A DNA stretch of 64,000 nucleotides from Megachile rotundata (lineage: Eukaryota; Arthropoda; Insecta; Hymenoptera; Megachilidae). Position 1 is the stretch's first letter, and the number at the start of each line of letters is the position of its first letter. The stretch is taken from the NCBI RefSeq assembly GCF_050947335.1, contig NW_027473364.1, positions 806,001 to 870,000 of the forward strand. Direction: 5' to 3'. Position numbers and translations under genes: made by a program. The notes below the pieces were generated by a model that was not told the DNA's origin, ran no database searches, and saw nothing but the letters and a program-made list of their open reading frames with translations. Shown in pieces: positions 44,717-59,965 of this stretch.

Positions 44717-45836
44717 CATAGTCACGATCACACAATCACACAATCACACAATCACAATCCCACAATCAGAACCACTCAATCACAGTCACACAATCACAAT
44801 CACACAATCACAATCGCTCAATCACACAGTCACAATCCCACAATCACGATCATACAATCACGATCACACAATCACGATCACACAACCCCGATCTCACAAT
44901 CACACAATCACAATCCCACAATCACAGCCACACAATCACAGTCACACAACCACTATCACACAATCACAATCACACAATAACACAGTCACACACCCACGAT
45001 CACGCAATCACAATCACACAATCACAATCACGCAATCACAATAACACAATCACAATCACACAATCACAATCACACAATCACAATAACACAATCACACAAC
45101 CACGATCACACAATCACGATCACACAATCAGGACCACACAATCACGATCACACAATCACAATCACACAGTCACACAATCACAATCACAATCACAATTACA
45201 CAATCACACAATCACAATCACGATCACACAGTCACAATTCCACAATCACGATCACACAGTCACGACCACACAATCACAGTCACACAATCACAATCACACA
45301 ATCACGATCGCGCAATCACGATCGCACAATCACGATCGCACAATCACGATCGCACAATCACGATCGCACAATCACGATCGCACAATCACGATCGCACAAT
45401 CACGATCGCACAATCACGATCGCACAATCACGATCGCACAATCACGATCGCACAATCACGATCGCACAATCACGATCGCACAATCACGATCGCACAATCA
45501 CGATCGCACAATCACGATCGCACAATCACGATCGCACAATCACGATCGCACAATCACGATCGCACAATCACGATCGCACAATCACGATCGCACAATCACG
45601 ATCGCACAATCACGATCGCACAATCACGATCGCACAATCACGATCGCACAATCACGATCGCACAATCACGATCGCACAATCACGATCGCACAATCACGAT
45701 CGCACAATCACGATCGCACAATCACGATCGCACAATCACGATCGCACAATCACGATCGCACAATCACGATCGCACAACCACAATCACACAATCACACAGT
45801 CACAATCCCACAATCACGATCACACAATCACGACCA
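44717..45836. repeat. 1.12-kb delta plus CGATCGC unit, copy II.1
   Basis: 1,120 bp or 80 x 14 from catagtc to catagtc, one monomer shorter than in copy I. It reads caattcc and cacgacc where copy I reads caatccc and cactacc. Confidence 0.85.
45305..45773. repeat. CGATCGC array 5
   Basis: About 34 units, first one cgatcgcgc, ending in aaccacaatc. Confidence 0.9.
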
Positions 45837-46969
45837 CATAGTCACGATCACACAATCACACAATCACACAATCACAATCCCACAATCAGAACCACTCAAT
45901 CACAGTCACACAATCACAATCACACAATCACAATCGCTCAATCACACAGTCACAATCCCACAATCACGATCATACAATCACGATCACACAATCACGATCA
46001 CACAACCCCGATCTCACAATCACACAATCACAATCCCACAATCACAGCCACACAATCACAGTCACACAACCACAATCACACAATTACAATCACACAATAA
46101 CACAGTCACACACCCACGATCACGCAATCACAATCACACAATCACAATCACGCAATCACAATAACACAATCACAATCACACAATCACAATCACACAATCA
46201 CAATCACACAATCACAATCACGATCACACAGTCACAATTCCACAATCACGATCACACAGTCACTACCACACAATCACAGTCACAGAATCACAATCACACA
46301 ATCACGATCGCGCAATCACGATCGCACAATCACGATCGCACAATCACGATCGCACAATCACGATCGCACAATCACGATCGCACAATCACGATCGCACAAT
46401 CACGATCGCACAATCACGATCGCACAATCACGATCGCACAATCACGATCGCACAATCACGATCGCACAATCACGATCGCACAATCACGATCGCACAATCA
46501 CGATCGCACAATCACGATCGCACAATCACGATCGCACAATCACGATCGCACAATCACGATCGCACAATCACGATCGCACAATCACGATCGCACAATCACG
46601 ATCGCACAATCACGATCGCACAATCACGATCGCACAATCACGATCGCACAATCACGATCGCACAATCACGATCGCACAATCACGATCGCACAACCACGAT
46701 CGCACAACCACGATCGCACAATCACGATCGCACAATCACGATCGCACAATCACGATCGCACAATCACGATCGCACAATCACGATCGCACAATCACGATCG
46801 CACAATCACGATCGCACAATCACGATCGCACAATCACGATCGCACAATCACGATCGCACAATCACGATCGCACAACCACGATCGCACAATCACGATCGCA
46901 CAATCACGATCGCACAATCACGATCGCACAATCACGATCGCACAATCACGATCGCACAATCACGATCGC
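45837..46969. repeat. 1.13-kb delta plus CGATCGC unit, copy II.2
   Basis: Delta part with attacaatc near 46,083 and cacagaatc near 46,280, then the longest CGATCGC array. Confidence 0.85.
46305..46969. repeat. CGATCGC array 6 (longest)
   Basis: About 48 units between cgatcgc at 46,305 and 46,963. Two adjacent aaccacgatcgc units near 46,690-46,705 and one near 46,874. No acgatcacgatcgc sub-run. Confidence 0.9.
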
Positions 46970-48045
46970 ACAATCACGATCACACAATCACGATCACACA
47001 ATCACGATCACACAATCACGATCACACAATCACGATCACACAATCACAATCTCACAATCACAATCACACAATCACAATCACACAATCACAATCACACAAT
47101 CACATTCACACAATCACAATCACACAATCACAATCACACAATCACAATCACACAATCACAATCACACAATCACAATCACACAATCACAATCACACAATCA
47201 CAATCACACAATCCCACAATCACAATCACACAGTCACGGTCACACAATCACAATCACACAGTCACACAATCACAATCACAATCACAATCACACAATCACA
47301 CAGTCACAATCCCACAATTGCGATCACACAAACACGATCACGCGATTACGACCGCACAATCACAGTCTCACAATCACAATCACACAGTCACAATGACACA
47401 ATCACAATCACACACCACAATCACACAATCACAATCACACAACCACAATCACACAATCACAATCACACAATCACACAATCACAATCACACAATCACAATC
47501 ACACAATCACAATCACACAATCACAATCACACAACCACGATCACACAATCACAATCACACAATCACAGTCACACAATCACGATCACACAATCACGATCAC
47601 ACAATCACAATCCCACAGTCACAATCACACAATCACAGTCACACAATCACAATCACACAACCACAATCACACAATCACACAGTCACAATCCCACAATCAC
47701 GATCACACAATCACGACCACATAGTCACGATCACACAATCACACAATCACAATCCCACAATCACAACCACTAAATCACAGTCACACAGTCACAATCACAC
47801 AATCACAATCGCTCAATCACACAGTCACAATCCCACAATCACTATCGCACAATCACTATCACACAGTCACGATCACACAATCACAATCACACAATCACCG
47901 TCACACAATCACAATCACACAATCACAATCACAATCACGATCACACAAACACGATTACAAAATCACGATCACACAATCACGATCACAAAATCACAATCAC
48001 ACAGTCACACAATCACAATCACAATCACAATCACAATCACACAAT
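46970..48045. repeat. Array tail, short plain array and delta module, copy II
   Basis: Five cacgatcac units, aatctcac, plain units with cattcac near 47,101, cggtcac near 47,237, caattgcgatc at 47,318, acaatgac near 47,392, delta with catagtc near 47,720. Confidence 0.8.
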
Positions 48046-49285
48046 CACACAGTCACAATCCCACGATTGCGATCACACAATCACGATCACACAGTCACGA
48101 TCACACAATCGCGATCACACAATCGCGATCGCACAATCACGATCACACAATCACGATCACACAATCACAATCACACAATCCCTATCACACAATCACGATC
48201 ACTCAATCACGATCACACAATCACGATCACAAAATCACGATCACACAATCACGATCACACAATCACGGTCACAATCACAATCACAATCACAATCACAATC
48301 ACAATCACAATCACACAATCACAATCACACAATCACATTCACACAATCACAATCACACAATCACAAGCACAATCACACAATCACAATCACACAATCACAA
48401 TCACACAATCACAATCACACAATCACAATCACACAATCACAATCACACAATCACAATCACACAATCACATTCACACAATCACAATCACACAATCACAATC
48501 ACACAATCACAATCACACAATCACAATCACACAATCACAATCACACAATCACAATCACACAATCACAATCACACAATCACAATCACACAATCACAATCAC
48601 ACAATCACAATCACACAATCACAATCACACAATCACAATCACACAATCACAATCACACAATCACAATCACACAATCACAATCACACAATCACAATCACAC
48701 AATCACAATCACACAATCACAATCACACAATCACAATCACACAATCACAATCACACAATCACAATCACACAATCACAATCACACAATCACAATCACACAA
48801 TCACAATCACACAATCACAATCACACAATCACAGTCACACAATCACGATCACACAATCACGATCACACAATCACAATCCCACAATCACAATCACACAATC
48901 GCAGTCACGCAATCACAATCACACAACCACAATCACACAATCACACAGTCACAATCCCACAATCACGATCACACAATCACGACCACATAGTCACGATCAC
49001 ACAATCACACAATCACACAATCACACAATCACAATCCCACAATCAGAACCACTCAATCACAGTCACACAATCACAATCACACAATCACAATCGCTTCATC
49101 ACACAGTCACAATCCCACAATCACGATCACACAATCACGATCACACAATCACGATCACACAATCCCGATCTCACAATCACACAATCACAATCCCACAATC
49201 ACCGTCACACAATCACAGTCACACAACCACAATCACACAATCACAATCACACAATAACACAGTCACAAACCCACGATCACGCCAT
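48046..49285. repeat. Alpha module 12, plain array and delta-prime
   Basis: TTG at 48,067, cacggtcac near 48,265, about 33 plain units with cattcac near 48,468, then cagtcac at 48,832, catagtc 48,986, cgcttcatc near 49,092 and cgccatc 49,280. Confidence 0.85.
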
Positions 49286-50065
49286 CACAATCACACAATC
49301 ACAATCACACAATCACAATCACACAATCACAATCACACAATCACAATCACACAATCACAATCACACAATCACAATCACACAATCATAATCACACAATCAC
49401 AATCACACAATCACAATCACACAATCACAATCACACAATCACAATCACACAATCACAATCACACAATCACAATCACACAATCACAATCACACAATCACAA
49501 TCACACAATCACAATCACACAATCACAATCACACAATCACAATCACACAATCACAATCACACAATCACAATCACACAATCACAATCACACAATCACAATC
49601 ACACAATCACAATCACACAATCACAATCACACAATCACAATCACACAATCACAATCACACAATCACAATCACACAATCACAATCACACAATCACAATCAC
49701 ACAATCACAATCACACAATCACAATCACACAATCACAATCACACAATCACAATCACACAATCACAATCACACAATCACAATCACACAATCACAATCACAC
49801 AATCACAATCACACAATCACAATCACACAATCACAATCACACAATCACAAACACACAATGACAATCACACAATCACAATCACACAATCACAATAACACAA
49901 TCACAATCACACAATCACAATCACACAATCACAATCACACAATCACAATCACACAATCACAATCACACAATCACAATCACACAATCACAATCACACAATC
50001 ACAATCACACAATCACAAGCACACAATCACAATCACACAATCACAATCACACAATCACAATCACA
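49286..50065. repeat. Plain 14-bp array (copy II-specific extension)
   Basis: aatcataatc at 49,381, then about 33 unbroken units, acaaacacacaatgac near 49,846-49,860 (one of few ATGs), aataac near 49,891 and aagcac near 50,016. Copy I has only some 50 bp of plain array after aatcataatc. Confidence 0.88.
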
Positions 50066-52475
50066 CAGTCACACAATCACAATCACACAATCACACAGTC
50101 ACAATCCAACAATTGCGATCACATAATCACGATCACACAATTACGACCACACAATCACGATCACACAATCACGATCACACAATCACGATCACACAATCAC
50201 GATCACCCAATCACGATCACACAATTACGACCACACAATCACGATCACACAATCACGATCACACAATCACGATCACACAATCACGATCACCCAATCACGA
50301 TCACACAATCACGATCACACAATCACGATCACAATCACGATCACACAAACACGATCACACAATCCCGATCACACAATCACGATCACACAATCACAATCAC
50401 GATCACACAATCACGATCACACAATCACGATCACACAATCACAATCACACAATCCCAATAACACAATCACGATCACACAATCACAATCACACAGTCACAC
50501 AATCACAATCACAATCACAATCACAATCACAATCACACAATCACACAGTCACAATCCCACAATTGCGATCACACAAACACGGTCACGCAATTACGACCAC
50601 ACAATCACAGTCTCACAATCACAATCACACAGTCACAATCACACAATCACAATCACACAACACAATCACACAATCACAATCACACAACCACAATCACACA
50701 ATCACAATCACACAATCACAATAACACAATCACACAACCACGATCACACAATCACGATCACACAATCAGGACCACACAATCACGATCACACGATCACAAT
50801 CACACAGTCACACAATCACAATCACAATCACAATTACACAATCACACAATCACAATCACGATCACACAATCACAATCACACAATCACAATCACACAATCA
50901 CAATCACACAATCACAATCACACAATCACAATCACACAATCACGATCACACAATCACAATCACACAATCACAATCACACAATCACAATCACACAATCACA
51001 ATCACACAATCACAATCACACAATCACAGTCACACAATCACAATCACACAATCACAATCACAATCACACAATCACAATCACACAATCACAATCACACAAT
51101 CACAATCACACAATCACAATCACACAATCACAATCACACAATCACAATCACACAATCACAATCACACAATCACAATCACACAATCACAATCACACAATCA
51201 CAATCACAGACACAATCACACAATCACAATCACACAATCACAATCACACAATCACAATCACAAAATCACAATCACACAATCACAATCACACAATCACAAT
51301 CACACAATCACAATCACACAATCACAATCACACAATCACATTCACACAATCGCAATCACACAATCACAATCACACAATCACAATCACAAAATCACAATCA
51401 CACAATCACAATCACACAATCACAATCACACAATCACAATCACACAATCACAATCACGATCACACAATCACAATCACACAATCACAATCACACAATCACA
51501 ATCACGATCACACAATCACAATCACACAATCACGATCACACAGTCACTCAATCACAATCCCACAATCACAATCGCACAGTCACGATCACACAATCACAAT
51601 CACACAATCAGAATGACACAATCACACAGTCGCAAATCCACAATCACGATCACACAAACACGATCACGCAGTCAGGATCACACAATTACAGTAACACAGT
51701 CACACAATCACAATCACAATCACAATCACACAATCACACAGTCACAATCCCACAATTGCGATCACACAAACACGATCACGCGATTACGACCGCACAATCA
51801 CAGTCTCACAATCACAATCACACAGTCACAATGACACAATCACAATCACACACCACAATCACACAATCACAATCACACAACCACAATCACACAATCACAA
51901 TCACACAATCACAATCACACAATCACAATCACACAATCACAATCACACAATCACAATCACACAACCACGATCACACAATCACAATCACACAATCACAGTC
52001 ACACAATCACGATCACACAATCACGATCACACAATCACAATCCCACAGTCACAATCACACAATCACAGTCACACAATCACAATCACACAACCACAATCAC
52101 ACAATCACACAGTCACAATCCCACAATCACGATCACACAATCACGACCACATAGTCACGATCACACAATCACACAATCACAATCCCACAATCACAACCAC
52201 TAAATCACAGTCACACAGTCACAATCACACAATCACAATCGCTCAATCACACAGTCACAATCCCACAATCACTATCGCACAATCACTATCACACAGTCAC
52301 GATCACACAATCACAATCACACAATCACCGTCACACAATCACAATCACACAATCACAATCACAATCACGATCACACAAACACGATTACAAAATCACGATC
52401 ACACAATCACGATCACAAAATCACAATCACACAGTCACACAATCACAATCACAATCACAATCACAATCACACAAT
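50066..52475. repeat. Beta, plain array, gamma and delta chain
   Basis: Beta at 50,113, second caattgcgatc near 50,562, caggacc near 50,767, plain array about 50,866-51,460 with cagacac near 51,206 and two aaaatcac words, gamma at 51,613, caattgcgatc at 51,756, delta with catagtc near 52,150. The beta-gamma part is the bulk of the 2.4 kb absent from copy I. Confidence 0.82.
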
Positions 52476-53593
52476 CACACAGTCACAATCCCACGATTGC
52501 GATCACACAATCACGATCACACAGTCACGATCACACAATCGCGATCACACAATCGCGATCGCACAATCACGATCACACAATCACGATCACACAATCACAA
52601 TCACACAATCCCTATCACACAATCACGATCACTCAATCACGATCAGACAATCACGATCACAAAATCACGATCACACAATCACGATCACACAATCACGATC
52701 ACAATCACAATCACAATCACAATCACAATCACAATCACAATCACACAATCACAATCACACAATCACATTCACACAATCACAATCACACAATCACAAGCAC
52801 AATCACACAATCACAATCACACAATCACAATCACACAATCACAATCACACAATCACAATCACACAATCACAATCACACAATCACAATCACACAATCACAA
52901 TCACACAATCACAATCACACAATCACAATCACACAATCACAATCACACAATCACAATCACACAATCACAATCACACAATCACAATCACACAATCACAATC
53001 ACACAATCACAATCACACAATCACAATCACACAATCACAATCACACAATCACAATCACACAATCACAATCACACAATCACAATCACACAATCACAATCAC
53101 ACAATCACAATCACACAATCACAATCACACAATCACAATCACACAATCACAATCACACAATCACAATCACACAATCACAATCACACAATCACAATCACAC
53201 AATCACAATCACACAATCACAATCACACAATCACAATCACACAATCACAATCACACAATCACAATCACACAATCACAATCACACAATCACAATCACACAA
53301 TCACAATCACACAATCACAATCACACAATCACAATCACACAATCACAATCACACAATCACAATCACACAATCACAATCACACAATCACAATCACACAATC
53401 ACAATCACACAATCACAATCACACAATCACAATCACACAATCACAATCACACAATCACAATCACACAATCACAATCACACAATCACAATCACACAATCAC
53501 AATCACACAATCACAATCACACAATCACAATCACACAATCACAATCACACAATCACAATCACACAATCACAATCACACAATCACAATCACACA
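52476..53593. repeat. Alpha module 13 and plain array
   Basis: TTG at 52,497, a private gatcagac near 52,643, then about 56 plain units with no interruption seen. Confidence 0.88.
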
Positions 53594-55080
53594 ACCACGA
53601 TCACACAATCACAATCACACAATCACAGTCACACAATCACGATCACACAATCACGATCACACAATCACAATCCCACAGTCACAATCACACAATCACAGTC
53701 ACACAATCACAATCACACAACCACAATCACACAATCACACAGTCACAATCCCACAATCACGATCACACAATCACGACCACATAGTCACGATCACACAATC
53801 ACACAATCACAATCCCACAATCACAACCACTAAATCACAGTCACACAGTCACAATCACACAATCACAATCGCTCAATCACACAGTCACAATCCCACAATC
53901 ACTATCGCACAATCACTATCACACAGTCACGATCACACAATCACGATCACACAATCACGATCACACAATCACGATCACACAATCACGATCTCACAATCAC
54001 ACAATCACAACCACTCAATCACAGTCACACAATCACAATCACACAATCACAATCACACAATCACCGTCACACAATCACAATCACACAATAACAATCACAA
54101 TCACGATCACACAAACACGATTACAAAATCACGATCACACAATCACGATCACAAAATCACAATCACACAGTCACACAATCACAATCACAATCACAATCAC
54201 AATCACACAATCACACAGTCACAATCCCACGATTGCGATCACACAATCGCGATCACACAGTCACGATCACACAATCGCGATCATACAATCGCGATCGCAC
54301 AATCACGATCACACAATCACGATCACACAATCACAATCACACAATCCCTATCACACAATCACGATCACTCAATCACGATCACACAATCACGATCACAAAA
54401 TCACGATCACACAATCACGATCACACAATCACGATCACAATCACAATCACAATCACAATCACAATCACAATCACAATCACAATCACAATCACACAATCAC
54501 AATCACACAATCACATTCACACAATCACAATCACACAATCACAAGCACAATCACACAATCACAATCACACAATCACAATCACACAATCACAATCACACAA
54601 TCACAATCACACAATCACAATCACACAATCACAATCACACAATCACAATCACACAATCACAATCACACAATCACAATCACACAATCACAATCACACAATC
54701 ACAATCACACAATCACAATCACACAATCACAATCACACAATCACAATCACACAATCACAATCACACAATCACAATCACACAATCACAATCACACAATCAC
54801 AATCACACAATCACAATCACACAATCACAATCACACAATCACAATCACACAATCACAATCACACAATCACAATCACACAATCACAATCACACAATCACAA
54901 TCACACAATCACAATCACACAATCACAATCACACAATCACAATCACACAATCACAATCACACAATCACAATCACACAATCACAATCACACAATCACAATC
55001 ACACAATCACAATCACACAATCACAATCACACAATCACAATCACACAATCACAATCACACAATCACAATCACACAATCAC
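53594..55080. repeat. Delta, alpha module 14 and plain array
   Basis: Delta (catagtc at 53,780, four cacgatcac units, gatctcac near 53,987), alpha at 54,233 with the longest alpha hexamer run (about 54,435-54,492), then about 37 plain units. Confidence 0.85.
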
Positions 55081-55510
55081 GATCACACAGTCACGATCAC
55101 ACAGTCACGATCACACAGTCACGATCACACAGTCACGATCACACAGTCACGATCACACAGTCACGATCACACAGTCACGATCACACAGTCACGATCACAC
55201 AGTCACGATCACACAATCACGATCACACAATCACGATCACACAATCACGATCACACAATCACGATCACACAATCACGATCACACAATCACGATCACACAA
55301 TCACGATCACACAATCACGATCACACAATCACGATCACACAATCACGATCACACAATCACGATCACACAATCACGATCACACAATCACGATCACACAATC
55401 ACGATCACACAATCACGATCACACAATCACGATCACACAATCACGATCACACAATCACGATCACACAATCACGATCACACAATCACGATCACACAATCAC
55501 GATCACACAA
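55081..55510. repeat. CGATCAC-type arrays, copy II second locus
   Basis: The plain array switches directly into about 9 acagtcacgatcac units (55,089-55,214), followed by about 21 acaatcacgatcac units. It lacks the leading block found at 26,220-26,370. Confidence 0.88.
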
Positions 55511-56957
55511 TCACTCAATCACAATCCCACAATCACAATCGCACAATCACAATCGCACAATCACACAATCACACAATCACAATCCCACAATCACAATCCC
55601 ACAATCACAATAACACAATCACGATCACATAATCACAATCACACAGTCACACAATCACAATCACACAATCACACAGTCACAATCCAACAATTGCGATCAC
55701 ATAATCACGATCACACAATTTCGACCACACAATCACGATCACACAATCACGATCACACAATCACGATCACACAATCACGATCACACAATCACTATCACAA
55801 AATCACGATCATACAATCACGATCACACAATCACAATCACACAATCACAATCACACAATCACATTCACACAATCGCAATCACACAATCACAATCACACAA
55901 TCACAATCACAAAATCACAATCACACAATCACAATCACACAATCACAATCACACAATCACAATCACACAATCACAATCACGATCACACAATCACAATCAC
56001 ACAATCACGATCACACAGTCACTCAATCACAATCCCACAATCACAATCGCACAGTCACGATCACACAATCACAATCACACAATCAGAATGACACAATCAC
56101 ACAGTCGCAAATCCACAATCACGATCACACAAACACGATCACGCAGTCAGGATCACACAATTACAGTAACACAGTCACACAATCACAATCACAATCACAC
56201 AGTCACAATCCCACAATTGCGATCACACAAACACGATCACGCGATTACGACCGCACAATCACAGTCTCACAATCACAATCACACAGTCACAATGACACAA
56301 TCACAATCACACACCACAATCACACAATCACAATCACACAACCACAATCACACAATCACAATCACACAATCACAATCACACAATCACAATCACACAATCA
56401 CAATCACACAATCACAATCACACAACCACGATCACACAATCACAATCACACAATCACAGTCACACAATCACGATCACACAATCACGATCACACAATCACA
56501 ATCCCACAGTCACAATCACACAATCACAGTCACACAATCACAATCACACAACCACAATCACACAATCACACAGTCACAATCCCACAATCACGATCACACA
56601 ATCACGACCACATAGTCACGATCACACAATCACACAATCACAAACCCACAATCACAACCACTAAATCACAGTCACACAGTCACAATCACACAATCACAAT
56701 CGCTCAATCACACAGTCACAATCCCACAATCACTATCGCACAATCACTATCACACAGTCACGATCACACAATCACAATCACACAATCACCGTCACACAAT
56801 CACAATCACACAATCACAATCACAATCACGATCACACAAACACGATTACAAAATCACGATCACACAATCACGATCACAAAATCACAATCACACAGTCACA
56901 CAATCACAATCACAATCACAATCACAATCACACAATCACACAGTCACAATCCCACGA
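55511..56957. repeat. Beta, gamma and delta linker chain, copy II
   Basis: Same marks as 26,766-28,219: beta 55,691 with aatttcgacc, cactatcacaaaatc, gamma 56,088, acaatgac near 56,291, catagtc near 56,612, acaaaccc near 56,641. Confidence 0.82.
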
Positions 56958-58378
56958 TTGCGATCACACAATCACGATCACACAGTCACGATCACACAAT
57001 CGCGATCACACAATCGCGATCGCACAATCACGATCACACAATCACGATCACACAATCACAATCACACAATCCCTATCACACAATCACGATCACTCAATCA
57101 CGATCACACAATCACGATCACAAAATCACGATCACACAATCACGATCACACAATCACGATCACAATCACAATCACAATCACAATCACAATCACAATCACA
57201 ATCACACAATCACAATCACACAATCACATTCACACAATCACAATCACACAATCACAAGCACAATCACACAATCACAATCACACAATCACAATCACACAAT
57301 CACAATCACACAATCACAATCACACAATCACAATCACACAATCACAATCACACAATCACAATCACACAATCACAATCACACAATCACAATCACACAATCA
57401 CAATCACACAATCACAATCACACAATCACAATCACACAATCACAATCACACAATCACAATCACACAATCACAATCACACAATCACAATCACACAATCACA
57501 ATCACACAATCACAATCACACAATCACAATCACACAATCACAATCACACAATCACAATCACACAATCACAATCACACAATCACAATCACACAATCACAAT
57601 CACACAATCACAATCACACAATCACAATCACACAATCACAATCACACAATCACAATCACACAATCACAATCACACAATCACAATCACACAATCACAATCA
57701 CACAATCACAATCACACAATCACAATCACACAATCACAATCACACAATCACAATCACACAATCACAATCACACAATCACAATCACACAATCACAATCACA
57801 CAATCACAATCACACAATCACAATCACACAATTACAATCACACAATCACAATCACACAATCACAATCACACAATCACAATCACACAATCACAATCACACA
57901 ATCACAATCACACAATCACAATCACACAATCACAGTCACACAATCACGATCACACAATCACGATCACACAATCACAATCCCACAATCACAATCACACAAT
58001 CGCAGTCACGCAATCACAATCACACAACCACAATCACACAATCACACAGTCACAATCCCACAATCACGATCACACAATCACGACCACATAGTCACGATCA
58101 CACAATCACACAATCACACAATCACAATCCCACAATCAGAACCACTCAATCACAGTCACACAATCACAATCACACAATCACAATCGCTTCATCACACAGT
58201 CACAATCCCACAATCACGATCACACAATCACGATCACACAATCACGATCACACAATCCCGATCTCACAATCACACAATCACAATCCCACAATCACCGTCA
58301 CACAATCACAGTCACACAACCACAATCACACAATCACAATCACACAATAACACAGTCACAAACCCACGATCACGCCAT
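56958..58378. repeat. Alpha module 15, plain array and delta-prime
   Basis: The intact version of the 28,220-28,534 region: full alpha, about 48 plain units with attac near 57,832, then catagtc 58,087, cagaacc 58,137, cgcttcatc near 58,186, cgccatc 58,373. Confidence 0.87.
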
Positions 58379-59184
58379 CACAATCACACAATCACAATCA
58401 CACAATCACAATCACACAATCACAATCACACAATCACAATCACACAATCACAATCACACAATCACAATCACACAATCACAATCACACAATCACAATCACA
58501 CAATCACAATCACACAATCACAATCACACAATCACAATCACACAATCACAATCACACAATCACAATCACACAATCACAATCACACAATCACAATCACACA
58601 ATCACAATCACACAATCACAATCACACAATCACAATCACACAATCACAATCACACAATCACAATCACACAATCACAATCACACAATCACAATCACACAAT
58701 CACAATCACACAATCACAATCACACAATCACAGTCACACAATCACGATCACACAATCACGATCACACAATCACAATCCCACAATCACAATCACACAATCG
58801 CAGTCACGCAATCACAATCACACAACCACAATCACACAATCACACAGTCACAATCCCACAATCACGATCACACAATCACGACCACATAGTCACGATCACA
58901 CAATCACACAATCACACAATCACACAATCACAATCCCACAATCAGAACCACTCAATCACAGTCACACAATCACAATCACACAATCACAATCGCTTCATCA
59001 CACAGTCACAATCCCACAATCACGATCACACAATCACGATCACACAATCACGATCACACAATCCCGATCTCACAATCACACAATCACAATCCCACAATCA
59101 CCGTCACACAATCACAGTCACACAACCACAATCACACAATCACAATCACACAATAACACAGTCACAAACCCACGATCACGCCAT
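58379..59184. repeat. Plain array and second delta-prime
   Basis: About 25 plain units, then another full delta-prime from cagtcac at 58,731 (catagtc 58,885, cgccatc near 59,172). Two delta-prime modules in a row, split by one plain array, mark the entry into the 9.9-kb-offset copy. Confidence 0.84.
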
Positions 59185-59965
59185 CACAATCACACAATCA
59201 CAATCACACAATCACAATCACACAATCACAATCACACAATCACAATCACACAATCACAATCACACAATCACAATCACACAATCATAATCACACAATCACA
59301 ATCACACAATCACAATCACACAATCACAATCACACAATCACAATCACACAATCACAATCACACAATCACAATCACACAATCACAATCACACAATCACAAT
59401 CACACAATCACAATCACACAATCACAATCACACAATCACAATCACACAATCACAATCACACAATCACAATCACACAATCACAATCACACAATCACAATCA
59501 CACAATCACAATCACACAATCACAATCACACAATCACAATCACACAATCACAATCACACAATCACAATCACACAATCACAATCACACAATCACAATCACA
59601 CAATCACAATCACACAATCACAATCACACAATCACAATCACACAATCACAATCACACAATCACAATCACACAATCACAATCACACAATCACAATCACACA
59701 ATCACAATCACACAATCACAATCACACAATCACAATCACACAATCACAAACACACAATGACAATCACACAATCACAATCACACAATCACAATAACACAAT
59801 CACAATCACACAATCACAATCACACAATCACAATCACACAATCACAATCACACAATCACAATCACACAATCACAATCACACAATCACAATCACACAATCA
59901 CAATCACACAATCACAAGCACACAATCACAATCACACAATCACAATCACACAATCACAATCACAC
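59185..59965. repeat. Plain 14-bp array, third unit
   Basis: aatcataatc at 59,280, about 33 unbroken units, acaaacacacaatgac near 59,745-59,760, aataac near 59,790. Offset 9,899 from 49,286. Confidence 0.88.

Larger units (their letters stand above)
48832..54087. repeat. Source-like copy of the 9.9-kb-offset duplication
   Basis: Landmarks here recur 9,899 bases later up to the beta module (catag 48,986/58,885; aatcataatc 49,381/59,280; acaatgac 49,856/59,755; beta 50,113/60,012) and 9,913 later from gamma on (51,613/61,526; alpha 52,497/62,410). The step from 9,899 to 9,913 is one 14-bp monomer. Rare shared variants, such as the two aaaatcac words around 51,260 and 51,390, confirm copying. 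Confidence 0.85.
28220..56957. repeat. Macro-unit copy II (about 28.7 kb)
   Basis: It is colinear with copy I: beta 29,564 matches 1877, gamma 31,048 matches 3375, gamma 33,343 matches 5690, alpha 35,295 matches 7628, gamma 39,813 matches 12,996, alpha 40,705 matches 13,888, alpha 43,832 matches 17,374, alpha 48,067 matches 21,539, alpha 52,497 matches 23,535, alpha 54,233 matches 25,103 and gamma 56,088 matches 27,344. Few substitutions were seen in the linkers (for example gtaatac at 13,074 against gtaacac in copy II). It carries an extra beta-gamma block at about 49,400-51,960. Confidence 0.85.

Noticed and set aside
49858..50724. ATG-initiated 288-codon frame, duplicated at 59,757
   Set aside because: The ATG is one substitution in acaatgac within a plain array; the duplicate is explained by the 9.9-kb-offset copy, not by selection.
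54233..59287. 1,684-codon forward open reading frame, and similar frames of 1,579 (35,295-40,034), 1,117 (23,535-26,888) and 1,038 (52,497-55,613) codons
   Set aside because: These are stop-free translations of the satellite. The same peptide period appears in all three frames, most frames start at TTG, and none has a domain, signal peptide or non-repeat sequence. Frames end wherever a rare variant makes TAA or TAG (aataac, catagtc, cactaaatc).
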